A DNA stretch of 64,000 bases from Girardinichthys multiradiatus (taxonomy: Eukaryota > Chordata > Actinopteri > Cyprinodontiformes > Goodeidae): assembly GCF_021462225.1 (NCBI RefSeq), contig NC_061811.1, positions 25,195,663 through 25,259,662 on the forward strand, given 5' to 3'. Position numbers and translations under genes: made by a program. Positions 12,789 to 23,759 of the stretch are shown here, one piece after another. Under the pieces are notes generated by a model that ran no database searches, had not been told where the DNA came from, and saw only the letters and a program-made list of their open reading frames with translations. Positions within the stretch are counted from its first letter, which is position 1; every line of letters starts with the position of its first letter.

Positions 12789-15598
12789 TTAATTCCTCCA
12801 GGTTTGTGGAAGGCTGGTGCTTATCTCCAGTGTGCAAGAGGCAGTGTACACCCCAGACAGATCTCCTCTCCTCCCTTTTTGGACTTCATCCATATGCAGT
12901 CTTGCTCTTCTGATCTGGGAGTCTTCATCATCTATGTCTTCCAACACCAACCTCTCATAATGACTTTGAGCTGTTCCTTGTTTGTCTAAGGGATGTGCTG
13001 TTACATGGCTCAGCCACAACTTTTTAGCTTCGTCACTTTCAGTAGCATTGGTAATCATCTTTGATGTAATCTTCACTACTTTCTTCTGGTCTTTTCTCTC
13101 TAACTAAGGTCTTGATCTTTTTGTATTCACAAAAAACATCAGCTTCAGGGCTGGATGCCATGGGTTGTTCAGACATTTTTCCTGTGGGCTTGCTTGTGGA
13201 ACGCGGTGCTGACTGCAGCAGAGGTTCTTCCTCTTCTTCCTCGGCTGACAGCTCATCAACCTGTCGCTCAATCTCTTGTGCATACTTGTATGCTGCTTTC
13301 TTTAATTTCCTTAACATCACATCATGCACAACTCCCACATAAGCGGTTCTGAACTTGCTGGTCAGGGGCTGATAAGTTGCTAGGGTGTGGTAGGATGGCA
13401 TCATTAGGATGTTGGCCCATTCCCCAACTGTTGCTTTTACCCTGAGTTCGACTCTGTCCTCCAGGCGGTCAGCCCATACAGCCAGGATGTGATAGTCTCT
13501 CTGTCCAACTTCTGGTATGTACGCTCGACGCACATCATTCGCTTGGACCGGCCCCCATGTCAGGTCTCTGGCCATTCTCTCTGAGACCCGGTAAATGTGA
13601 AACACCTCCAGTGCTCTCTTTTCTCCTTTTCTCTGTCCTACATTGAGTGGCTTGTGAGGGGTTGACGACTGCACTGGGATTGAAAACAGGCTTTCACTGT
13701 CATCACTCTCTGCCCCAGAGGTCCCATGTTCTGATGGTTCTTCTTCTTACAAGCCACTGATTTCACTGTCTTCTCTTTCTGGGTTCAAGGGGTCTATTTT
13801 GAATGGACTCAGGAGCTCCTCTTTGGCTGGACTTCGTTTTATCTTCTTCTTTGCTTTTAAATCTTTTGTTGGAACCTGCTCTGTTTTATCTAGATCTTCC
13901 AGGCTGTAATTAGCTAGGCAACGTTCCACAGCCTGCACGGAAGTTGAAGGGGCAGCTCCGTCTTTCTTTGCTGATTTTGGTCTTTTCTCCAGGCGGGAAG
14001 CTTGGTTGGTCTCACTCTAGTGCAGGTAGAGTTTTTCATCAGGGTGTGGTTTCATTGCATTCCCTTGTTGAATTCTTGGTATCTCTAAGTGAGGGGGATC
14101 TTTCGGCTTCTTCTCATCCATCCTTTCTACTAACGCCAGCTCTCTCTTCCTTCGACCCTCATGCTGGCTAAGGGAATTAACAATGACTATTTCGATCAAT
14201 GAGGCATCTGTCAGCAGATTCTTGACTACATGGTGTGCTGTTGCGACGGCCACATTTTCTGCAGACTCCCATGGCAGGTCGTGTGATCTTAGTCCATCTA
14301 GGCATAATGTTCTTCTCAGGCCGTGGTTGATGGCAGCATTCAGTCCTTCTTCCAGGGCTACCCACATTTTCTCTCTGTAATCTTTCAAGTTTTCTCCCTT
14401 GTTGTAAGCGGCAATGGGAGAGTGGATGACAGCATAATAAGGGAGATCGACCCCACTAGTCAGATGCACCTTGCTGGCTTTGTTCTGGCTCATTTGTCTT
14501 CTCAGCTCTCGAACCTCTTTTTTGTAATCTCCCCCTGCCTGGGCTCTTTTTCCTGAATTTGGTATTGTGGATCTCGAAGTTGTCATTTGTGAAAACTAAC
14601 AGTCCATCTCCTCCTATGTCCCAGGGATCTCCGATAACCTGGTAGAGTCAAGTCCCGTTTTGTAGCAAAATTCGTCTTGCATCTAGTGGCATCGGGTCTA
14701 GGACTTTCCTCATCATGACTCTGTCTGACTTCTGACTAACCTTTCTTGGCTCTTTTTCTTCGACATCTGTCTTTGTTGTCATTCTGCATTGGTTACTGGC
14801 ACTGTTTTCTTTGGCTTCTTGTTCAAATTGGAAGGTAAGGTCTCTTACTTTACTTTGTGTGGCTTGTGGTGTTGGTCATACGTTTGAGGGTTCCCTATGG
14901 CGCTCGAGGGCTGCTGACGAGAGGGCTCCCTGCCTGGTAGTCTCTTGCAGTTCTTGTCTGGTCTGGGCAATCCGTTGAAGGATGTCGCCCTTCAGCCTTA
15001 CAATGTAGGGGGTAATAATTGGTCCTTGGCTGGGTTCATCTTTTGTTTGGTCTTGCTCTTGCTGTGACTTGTTGCCCTCTTCTTTACTCTCTGATTCTAC
15101 CATTAATTCATAAGTTGGTATCTCTGGGTCAGCTCTGTGGTCTTTTCTTTGCTCCGGTCCGCCATACTCACTGTACTCTTCAAGCAAACTCTCTTTGTCG
15201 TCAACTTGGATGGCTCGGATCTTTTCTTTGAACTGGGTCATCTTTCTGGTCTCTAGTTCATAATCTTTCAACCTTGCAGTGGCTCTGGCATTGTGGTTTG
15301 TGAGGTACCCAGTCCAGACTCACTGGCAACCATCTTGACAATCAAGTCATATTTTTCGGATGGACTGTACAGTGACACCAGTTTCCCCAGTCCCCCCAGT
15401 TGAAGGAACCCGGTCCACCAACGTAACCATCGACTAATGTCTTCCTTCTTCTGGACTGCCTTGGGCCATGGTACCATGAACCAGTCTTCTTCAACTGGAG
15501 ATCAGGACGACCGAGTAGCCCACAGTAATCATCCACTCCTCGACAGTTACTTCTGTTAACGGCTGCTCATTCCCTAATATCACAACTGGCTCTTGGTA
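12789..15598 (-). pseudogene. Gag-like coding remnant of an LTR retroelement, frameshifted
   Basis: Directly downstream (minus strand) of an LTR with a primer-binding-site-like motif lies a chain of collinear open segments: 15598-15490, 15477-15268, 15271-14876, 14875-14660, 14586-14017, 13938-13747, 13730-13039 and 13076-12789. They are separated by frameshifts and stops. Composition is gag-like: charged, with a poly-Glu tract (near 13240) and long helical segments such as KLKKAAYKYAQEIERQVDEL. No protease, RT, integrase or envelope follows. Position after an LTR and the lack of introns argue for a retroelement gag or gag-position gene; class (foamy-like, other ERV or Gypsy) is unresolved. 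It is clearly broken and not expected to make a protein. A macro-like segment within it is listed separately. Confidence 0.65.
14160..14665 (-). other. Macro-domain-like segment inside the gag remnant
   Basis: The segment spans two reading frames with a break near 14550. The first frame has QVIGDPWDI and GDGLLVFTND, like the opening strands of a macro domain (valine-rich strand, GD, then an Asn-containing loop). The second has an AGGDYKKEVRELR helix, VHLTSGVDLPYYAVIHSPI (compare the strand before the conserved I-H), GLRRTLCLDGL, then a helix and LIEIVIVNSL (last strand). Order and spacing fit macro domains, which bind or hydrolyse ADP-ribose. The usual glycine-rich loop is not evident. The assignment is by eye; the domain could be diverged and catalytically dead. 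Confidence 0.55.
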
Positions 15599-15630
15599 TA
15601 TGGGTTAGGTTAATTTTAGTGACTCAGCAT

Positions 15631-15645
15631 GAGCCCCAGGGGCGC
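15631..15645 (-). other. Primer-binding-site-like motif (tRNA-Lys type, gapped)
   Basis: On the minus strand GCGCCCCTGGGGCTC follows immediately after the LTR terminus (...TTTAAACA). It matches the tRNA-Lys1,2 primer-binding site except for loss of the first bases and a short internal gap. This supports the LTR end at 15646, but chance similarity cannot be excluded. Confidence 0.45.
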
Positions 15646-16999
15646 TGTTTAAACAAGCTTGGCTAAGGCAACCTATAAAAACCTCCTAAAATCTCTTAGA
15701 ACCAGGCAACAAGACTTTTTACCACCAATGAAAAACCAACAATAAGGTGACTCAAATAATTGGATGTCCACGATTTATCTAGAATTTTATATACTTTCTT
15801 TATTTAGTAACGCTTTTGCAGAGGTCAGTAACAGCTTAAATTCGGCAACACATAATAATTTCAATAATAGAAATGAATCAATCAACGCAACCAGTCTTTC
15901 CCTGATGCTGAAACTAGTGAGTTTGGAGAGGCTTTGAAAATGGAGGCTCATCCACGCACCCGATGGGGATGTTTCTTCTGGTAACAACGAACGATTTCTT
16001 GAAGTAAAGACGGCTTAATCTTCAGTTTTCTTTCTCTAAGTGGACAGGCACTGATGCTCCAGGTTTCATTGGTCAAACAGGAACTTTGTTGTCATATGTC
16101 TCAGAAGACAGCCTCCAAAGGCTGAAGAGTTGAAGGAAACCCCCGAGGTATAAATGACGTTGATTCAGGACTTCCAGAAGCCTGAACCTTAGAGCAATCA
16201 GTTGTTCACCGATCAAGTTCACTTCTGTTGTCTGGATAAAAAGGCTGTAGATGAAATCAGATTCTAAATTTTGAGGCATAGTCCTTCCAGGGCACACAGG
16301 TTGATCCTTTTTTAATGCAGTCGATCAGCTGAGCTGTGTCTCTGGTCCTCTGATTCATCAGTAGCGTCTTTCTCCGTCCGATCTTGTTCGCTGGTCTTCT
16401 GCGAGAAAACAACCGCAGTTCCCTTTTTTGGCATTGCTTTTATAGTGCAGATGCTCTTACTGGTCAGCCCTTTGTTAGGCTTCTCCGTTATTGCGCAACA
16501 TGCTATTGCCCAATACTTAGTCATGGTCATCGTGACTGTTGGTGCTGTTTTTTGTCCTTGAAGATACCAGTAATAGCCATGCAGCTGGCTGTAGTCTCGT
16601 CCTCCCTTCCTTGCATTGCTTGTTGGTCTTCAAAAGGTTCGCTGTCAGCCCACAGCCGGCTCTCGTCACTCCTAGTCATCCTACAGTTCCTTCCCTAATC
16701 TGCTCAGTCTTAAACTTTACACAGTATTACACATTCCATTCTCAGCTTTCTGCATTTACTTTTAGGCACAGTTATAAAACCATCACTTCATTATTTTTAT
16801 TCATACATCACAACTGATCAACATTATATCTCTTTCATATATAGCTGATTGAGAATGTTAAACCTTAATGTTTTTTATTTTAATTATCAGTTCTCAATCA
16901 TATTTCAATCATACGTCTTTTAACTTGATAATCAAAGATTACTCATTTCATTTACTCATTTACTCATTTCGGCTCAGTTATGGTTGAGGTGCAAACACA
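15646..16999 (-). mobile_element. Probable 5' LTR of the gag remnant
   Basis: Read on the minus strand, it would start TGTGTTTGCACC and end TTTAAACA. It holds a TATA box (CTATAAAAGC, about 16436-16445) and an AATAAA signal (about 15797-15802), about 150 bases from the end. These give a U3-R-U5 order followed by the primer-binding-like motif. The 3' end is supported by that motif. The start near 16999 is a guess from the TG dinucleotide, since no second LTR is present for comparison. Confidence 0.5.
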
Positions 17000-17039
17000 C
17001 CCTCCATTTCTGCTACCCGTATGAACCCTTCTGTTTTCC

Positions 17040-17186
17040 AATGGTTATAATCAGTCTGACAGAGGGAGGTATCCCAATCCTTGTGGTTTTTAGTATAACA
17101 ATGACCATCAATGGGACCCTTTGTGGGGTGCCTTGAGATGACGTTGTAAATGAGCGCCGTTTAACTAAATAATCTGAACTGAAACT
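17040..17186 (+). mobile_element. LINE 3' end fragment
   Basis: Contains ggggtgccttgagatgacgt, then a short block ending in actgaactgaaa-like tail sequence. This resembles the 3' end of the L2-like LINEs in the window but differs in detail, so it is probably another subfamily. It abuts the larger LINE copy that follows. Confidence 0.5.
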
Positions 17187-17320
17187 TTCTGTGTAGTTAT
17201 GCTGCTGTAGGCTTAGGCTGCTGGAGGACAAAATGACCACTTTCACCCTCTTCGCTACATTCTCACACTACTCTCCAATTTTGCATTATTTGCTGTTATT
17301 TCATCTTTTAACTTTGTTCT

Positions 17321-18930
17321 CGCGGTGGAAGGAGTACTTCGAGGATCTCCTCAATCCTGCCATCACGCATTCCGTGGTGGAAACAGAGGCTGGGGACTCG
17401 GGGTTGGACTCTTTCATCACCCAGGCTGAAGTCACCGAGGTGGTTAAAAAGCTCCGCGGTGGCAAGGCTTCGGGGGTGGATGAGATCCGCCCTGAGTACC
17501 TCAAGTCTCTGGATGTTGTAGGGCTGTCATGGTTGACACGCCTCTTCAACATTGCGTGGCGGTCGGGGACAGTGCCTCTGGACAGGCAGACTGGGGTGGT
17601 GGTCCCCCTTTATAAGAAGGGGGACCGGAGGGTGTGTTCCAACTACAGGGGGATCACACTCCTCAGCCTCCCTGGTAAGGCCTACGCCAGGGTATTGGAG
17701 AGGAGAGTCCGACCGATAGTCGAACCTCGGCTTCAGGAGGAACAGTGTGGTTTTCGTCCCAGCCGTGGAACACTGGACCAGCTCTATACCCTCTACAGGG
17801 TGCTCGAGGGTTCATGGGAGTTTGCCCAACCGGTTCACATGTGTTTTGTGGACCTGGAGAAGGCATTCGACTGTGTCCCTCGTGATGCCCTGTGGGGGGT
17901 GCTCCAGGAGTATGGAATCGGGGGCCCTTTATTAGGGGCCATCCGGTCCCTGTACGAGCGGAGCAGGAGTTTGGTCCGCATTGCCGGCACTAAGTCGGAC
18001 CTGTTCCCAGTGCATGTTGGACTCCGGCAGGGCTGCCCTTTGTCGCCGGTCCTGTTCATAACTTTTATGGACAGGATTTCTAGACGCAGCCAAGGGCCGG
18101 AGGGGGTCGGGTTTGGGGACCAGTGGATTTCGTCTCTTCTTTTTGCGGATGACGTGGTCCTGCTGGCCCCCTCTAGCCAAGACCTACAGCATGCGCTGTG
18201 GCGGTTCGCAGCCGAGTGTGAAGCGGCTGGGATGAGGATCAGCTCCTCCAAGTCCGAGGCCATGGTACTCGACCGGAAAAGGGTGGCTTGTCCTCTTCAG
18301 GTTGGAGGGGAGTTCCTGCCTCAAGTGGAGGAGTTTAAGTATCTCGGGGTCTTGTTCACGAGTGAGGGAAGAATGGAGCGGGAGATCGACAGACGGATTG
18401 GTGCAGCTGCCACAGTAATGGGGGCGCTGTGCCGGTCCATTGTGGTGAAGAGAGAGCTGAGCCGAAAAGCAAAGCTCTCAATTTACTGGTCGGTCTACGT
18501 TCCTACCCTCACCTATGGCCATGAACTTTGGGTCATGACCGAAAGAACGAGATCACGGATACAAGCGGCTGAAATGAGCTTCCTCCGTAGGGTGGCCGGG
18601 CACTCCCTTAGAGATAGGGTGAGGAGCTCGGCCATCCGGGAGGGGCTCGGAGTAGAGCCGCTGCTCCTCCACATCGAGAGGAGCCAGTTGAGGTGGCTCG
18701 GGCATCTATACCGGATGCCTCCTGGACGCCTTCCTCGGGAGGTGTTCCAGGCACGTCCCACCGGGAGGAGGCCCAGGGGACGGCCCAGGACACGCTGGAG
18801 GGACTATGTCTCTCGGCTGGCCTGGGAACGCCTTGGGCTCCCCCTGGAGGAACTGGAGGAGGTGTCTGGAGAGAGGGACGTCTGGGCGTCTCTGCTGAGT
18901 CTGCTGCCCCCGCGACCCGGTCCTGGATAA
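17321..18930 (+). CDS. Reverse transcriptase of RTE-type LINE (C-terminal 535 aa)
   Basis: The open frame formally begins at ATG 17233, but its first 29 residues are host LINE 3' sequence; element-coded sequence begins with RWKEYFEDLL. It continues uninterrupted to the stop at 18928. RT motifs are in order: VVPLYKKGDRRVCSNYRGI, EEQCGFRPSRGTLDQLY, FVDLEKAFDCVPRDAL (catalytic Asp), GLRQGCPLSPVLF, SSLLFADDVVLL (FADD catalytic pair) and EEFKYLGVLFTSEG. The arginine-rich C-terminal part (GRRPRGRPRTRWRDYVSRL) is typical of this group. No endonuclease remains, so the copy cannot move on its own. The lack of stops suggests a young insertion. Confidence 0.9.
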
Positions 18931-18955
18931 GCGGAAGACGACGGACGAACGAACG
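17321..18955 (+). mobile_element. 5'-truncated RTE (Rex3-like) LINE with intact RT
   Basis: The insertion is bounded by an 11-bp target duplication, aactttgttct, at 17310-17320 and 18956-18966. The 5' end lacks the endonuclease. The 3' end reads ataagcggaagacgacgg with a short acga/gaac tandem tail, as expected for RTE-clade elements, which have short repetitive 3' ends. The inverted LINE copy at 22.7 kb shows the corresponding empty site. RTE/Rex3 naming is from remembered sequence style in teleosts. Confidence 0.9.
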
Positions 18956-19741
18956 AACTTTGTTCTCTCTTTTCTCTTCCTAGAAGCTACACCTGGCCTG
19001 ACTCTGTGTCTACTTGTTACACCTTTCTGGAGAGGAGCATTGTCCGAGCTTCTGCTGGCAACAACTTAATGTTCACCCTCTACCGATGATCCACATGGCC
19101 CTGTCTTTTAGTGTTTAACCCTTTCTCTCTCCTAGACATGGCGATTGACTGAGCTTTACTGTAACTAATTATATGTGCTCTTTTTCAGACTCTAACCTTG
19201 AAAACTGGCTCAGAGTTTATCTGTTCCTTCTTTCTAGGTGAAACGACTATAGGAGCTACATCCATTAACATTTACTTTTCCTTCCCATAGAAAGTACTCC
19301 TGGATCAGTGCTTCTTTGTTCTCTTTGTGTCTCTGCTCTGTTCTCTCTAACCCCCAGTCAGTTGTGGCAGATGGCCGCTCACACTGAGCCTGGTTCTGCT
19401 GGAGGTTTCTTCCTGTTAAAAGGGAGTTTTTCCTCTCCACTGTCGCTACATGCATGCTCAGTATGAGGGATTGCTGCAAAGTCAACACCAGTGACTGTCC
19501 ACTGTCTCTACATGCTCATCCGGGAGGAGGGAATGCTGCAAGTCACTGACTGGAGGCAATCTGCCGGGTTTCCTTAGATAGAAAAACATTTTATCAAATT
19601 TGAATAAATAACTAACTCTGACTGCACTGTTCCAATTGTTAGTATTAATTGGAATGTATGTACCTGACTGTTGTGAAGTCCCTTGAGACCACATGTGTTG
19701 TGAATTGGCGCTATATAAATAAACTGAATTGAATTGAATTT

Positions 19742-21695
19742 AATACTTGTTGAAATTGGACATCATTATACATCATTTCCTTGGTTACACTTGTTTATAT
19801 TTCTGCAAAAGATAAGACGGTTAATATATGACTCCACACAGGCCTCTCCAATCTCTCAGTCCCAGAATATGATAATATGCTTGTTTCATTCAACTGTGTA
19901 TTTTAATAATTGTTGCATGGATTACATGGAAAGATCTCACCTTATTTTGACACAGAGTACTAGTCCATAACAGGAATTAACCTAACATGCATGCTTTTGT
20001 AATGTGGGAGGAAGCAAAGGAAGAGAACCAATGCACAAAAGCAAACTCTTAGAAAGTTTCTGGCCCAAATTTGCACCAAGGAAATCCAAAGTGGATTTCT
20101 ACCTTTTTTTTTTAAATAGTCCAATTAAAAAACAAAAAAATCACAGCTGCATTATGCAAGCACTATCTCCAAACCTTCAAACCGTTATCACATCTGTATT
20201 GGGTGGTAATGTACAGAGAAGCCAATTATTATTTAAACATATTTTGTCTAAAATCCACAAAAGATATTGATTCAAGTGAACATTATTTTATTGCTTTTTA
20301 CACTAGCTTACTTTTCCATTAGCTCTGTAGCTACTTTGACCAAAAATGCTTTAGATGTTCCATTCTCAGAATGTGTTTCACACAGGAAGATCATTTGTGG
20401 TGCACCGCCTCCAACCTCCATGTCCAATGTTAATTATTATCAGCCTTGCTGTAAATAACCACCCAATGCAAATAAAGTATGGGCTGAAAAGTTTATAAAT
20501 AGCCTTAGAATACACTGTTGAGTTTTACATATTTTTAGGTTAGTAAAAGTCAGCTTGTCTTGGCTTATCTTGGACTAACTGTTAGATTCAGCCTCTATGA
20601 AAAACTAATGTGGATTTGAACCAAGAAAAGAATTTGAACTAGTCCTTTAACTTTATCTGGAGTTTTGCACATTTGGACATGATAAGACTGTTTGTTTCTT
20701 TTGTCCTCTTGATTGCTTCCCATTCCTAGGTGAAGCTTGTTTTATGATATTCATGTCCAAAATTATATTATTATTACCCAAGTTAGAAAAAGTCATATTA
20801 ATTTATATTACTGATGAAAAAATACTGTGTATGTTGTAAAATAATAAGCTTTGATATATCTGAGTCTGTCTGTAAACTGATATGTATTCCCATGTGTAAG
20901 CATGGGAATACATAGCAGGACTCTGCTTTCCTGTATATGAGTCTTGCTGATATGTGTTTGTGAGCAGGTGTTTATGTGTAAGCGGGTGTACACTCATGAA
21001 TCTGTCTGTTGGTGTAGCTGTGCTTGCACAATATGACAGAATGTGAATCACCAGAAGCAGCGGAGCCATAAAGCCCAGAGCTGTTAGGCAGGATTGCCCC
21101 TGAAATGATCACAGGGCAGCTGTACTTCTATTTCCCAGGCAGCTATCGTCGTGGGAGGCTGAGGAGGCTGCTGTCGCTGTGTTTGCAGGGACCTGAGGTT
21201 AGCCAGTATATAGTCACATCTGACAGCACCGCCAATGGCCATAATGTCAGCAACAATGATTGAACACATGAAATATGTGCTCTTTGTCTGTGGTATTGGA
21301 CAGGGTGGAGGTTAGAGGTAGGGTCATGGTAAGGGTTAAGGCAAAAGGAAAATTGCCTGTTTGGAAAGAAAGCCAGTTGTTCTCTCTCTCTCTCTCTCAC
21401 TCTGCCTGTCGCTTTTATTAGTCAGTATTGAGAATTTGCCACTGTGACAAACAAGATATTTGTCATATCTGATTTCTTCTGTGCAGGAGAACTTTGTTCG
21501 TTTCCCCCGCATAACACTGTAATATGGAGCTATTAATAATGCATATGTGTTCACTGCCAGGGTGGATCTATATAATTATACCAGGCAAAGCCTTTCTCTG
21601 ATATTAACTAATGTGGAATAATTTTAAAGAATGTGCTCAGCTGAATACCAATAATTTGTTGTTAGAGTAAAGCTAACTTTTAATTCCTTTTTACT
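19742..21695. other. Intergenic with a SINE fragment and a perfect hairpin
   Basis: At about 19970-20040 the block aattaacctaacatgcatgc with gtgggaggaagc is a fragment of the SINE family at 58.6-58.9 kb. A perfect 14-bp inverted repeat sits at 20881-20914. A TC repeat lies at about 21379-21398. The stretch 21070-21330 has high complexity and no repeat character, but no gene is recognised. Confidence 0.5.
20881..20914. repeat. Perfect inverted repeat, 14-bp arms
   Basis: Arms tatgtattcccatg and catgggaatacata flank a 6-base loop (tgtaag). It could fold as a short hairpin in RNA; the arms are too short for a typical microRNA precursor unless flanks also pair, which I do not see. Confidence 0.85.
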
Positions 21696-21988
21696 CAGTA
21701 AAGACAAGACGAAAGCCATTGTCATAAGAAAGTAATTAAACTCTCATGGAAGACACGGGGCAAAACTGAAGCTTTTGACCTACATACAAGATGCTATGTG
21801 TGGAGGAAAACTAACACTACACAGCCCCCAATAATCCACCATCCCCACCATGAAGCATAGAGGTAGCAGCATCATGTTGTGGAGATGCTTTTCTTCAGCA
21901 TGGATCGGGAAGCCAGTCAGACCTGATGGGAAGATGAGTGGCGATAAATACAGTGCAATCCTGGAAGAAAAGTTGTTCGCGGCTGCAA

Positions 21989-23231
21989 AATTCAATTCAG
22001 TTCAATTCAGTTTAGTTATATAGCGCCAATTCACAACACATGTCCCCTCAAGGCACTTCACAAAAGTCAGGTACATACATTCCAATTAGTCCTAACCATT
22101 GAACAGTGCAGTCAGATTCAGTTATTTGGATAAAAAGATTTCTATCTAAGGAAACCCAGCAGATTGCATCGAGTCAGAGATTTGTAGCATTCAGTCTTCC
22201 TGGATGAGCATGTAGAGACAGTGGACAGTCACTGGCGTTGACTTTGCAGCAATCCCTCATACTGAGCATGCATGTAGCGACAGTGGAGAGGAAAAACTCC
22301 CTTTTAACAGGGAGAAACCTCCAGCAGAACCAGGCTTAGTGTGAGCGGCCATCTGCCACAACCGACTGGAGGTTTGAGAGAACAGAGCAGAGACAGAAAG
22401 AGAACAAAGAAGCTCTGATCCAGGAGTACTTTCTATGGGAAGGAAAAGTAAATGTTAATGGATGTAGCTCCTTTAGTCGTTTCATCTAGAAAGAAAGAAC
22501 AGATAAACTCTGAGCCAGTTTTCAAGGTTAGAGTCTGAAAGAGAGCACATATAATTAGTCACAGTAAAGCTCAGTCAATTTCCATGTCTAGGAGAGAGAA
22601 AGGCTTAAACACTGAAAGACAGGGCCAAGTGGATCATCGGTAGAGGGTGAGCATTAAGTTGTTGCCAGCAGAAGCTTGGACGATGCCCCTCTCCAGAGAG
22701 GTGTCACAGGTAGACACAGAGTCAGGCCAGGTGTAGCTTCTAGGAAGAGAAAAGAGAGAGAACATAAAAGTAAAAACTGAAATAACAGCAAATAATGCAG
22801 AATTGGAGAGTAGTGTGAGAATGTAGCGAAGAGGGTGAAAGTGGTCAAGTGGACTAGTGAAGTGTCTTTTTATACAACAGTAGGCTATTTTTCCAGATTA
22901 AGTAGGAATCCTCTTGGTTTGTAGAACGCCATTTTCTCTCCAATTTTCTAACATTGTGCTTTAAAGTATGCAGGTCTAAATTAAACCAAGGAGCCTGCCT
23001 TCTGTGAATAATTATCTTATTTTTCAAGGGGGCTGCATTGTCTAATGCACTATGCAATGATGAAGTAACACTATGAACAAGAGAATCAATTTGTGAAGGG
23101 GCAGAAACAAAATTATTGCCCTCCACTGTGCTTTTCTATGATAATGAGGAAATTAAAAGTGGAACAGATTCATTAAAGGCTGTTACAGCACTGTCTGATA
23201 ATGATCTACTATAATGACATTTTCTTTCAGG
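21989..23231 (-). mobile_element. L2-like LINE copy, internally deleted, minus strand
   Basis: On the minus strand an ORF2 fragment (23231-22854) is followed directly by the 3' region (about 22850-21989), which ends in a tail of ttcaattcag-type repeats. The reverse transcriptase that should lie between is absent, so the element has an internal deletion with its junction near 22850. Its 3' region is the uninterrupted counterpart of the copy at 17.2-19.7 kb. Confidence 0.8.
22854..23231 (-). pseudogene. LINE ORF2 fragment between endonuclease and RT
   Basis: Codes for a piece resembling the linker between endonuclease and RT in L2/CR1-like ORF2 proteins: LDNAAPLKNK, then RRQAPWFNLDLHTLKHNVRK, then LERKW and LLYKKTLH. 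The frame runs from about 23231 with one stop near 23130. It ends when the sequence jumps into 3' untranslated sequence, so no catalytic residues are encoded. Confidence 0.7.
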
Positions 23232-23283
23232 TGACCTGAGACCTGAGGCTCAAGACCTGAGACTAAGGTGGAGGTTCACTGAC

Positions 23284-23759
23284 TGCCATGATGTGTTGCT
23301 AAATCCTGCCTGTTTCCTGCCCATGGAGACAGGCAGGATTACATTAGGGATATTTAATAAATTAAAACAAGGAGTTACAGCAAACAGCAAGAGACAGATG
23401 GGTAAACAAAGAGGATCAAACTACTGAGACATAAATGACATCAACAGGGGGATCTGACAATGACTCCAAAAACCTGGAGAGTATAAATACACAGGGAGTG
23501 AGTGATTTCTGGTACAGGGAACCGGTGGGACTAATTAGGTGAATGCAAAGGAGCTGTGGCAAAGCAAGGTCTGAGGCAGGAATATAGAATGGGTAGAAGT
23601 GACTTGGAAACTACATTACATTACAAAGTAAAACAGGAAATACCAGATTGAAATAGATACAGGAAAACACAACCATCAATGGACCCACAATTTAAAAAAG
23701 CACTACAAACACCCAGGACTCAGGCAACACTACACTAAAAACTCCAAAGAATTATGACA
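23284..23759 (-). mobile_element. LTR-like repeat inserted in the Tc1 fragment
   Basis: On the minus strand it begins TGTCATAATTC and ends near CATCATGGCA, giving TG...CA ends with a short inverted repeat. That strand is T-rich, as in the elements at 29.8 and 39.9 kb. It separates Tc1 pieces ending gaggttcac and beginning cagcagg, which are nearly adjacent in the transposon family. No exact target duplication is seen, so edges may be off by a few bases. Confidence 0.55.

Larger units (their letters stand above)
17187..19741 (+). mobile_element. L2-like LINE 3' region, split by an RTE insertion
   Basis: Blocks at 17187-17320 and 18967-19741 together match the reverse complement of 21991-22850. 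Shared landmarks include a gctgctggaggacaaaatga block (near 17216), a cctagaagctacacctgg block, a tctaggtgaaacgactat block, ttcctgttaaaagggagttt, and a terminal ccttgagaccacatgtgt followed by gaattgaattg repeats. It is non-coding 3' sequence, interrupted at 17321-18955 by an RTE element. The clade (L2-like) is inferred from the ORF2 piece attached to the inverted copy. Confidence 0.8.

Noticed and set aside
12642..12989. 115-residue plus-strand open frame
   Set aside because: Spans the end of an LTR-like repeat and the antisense of the gag remnant; no independent support.
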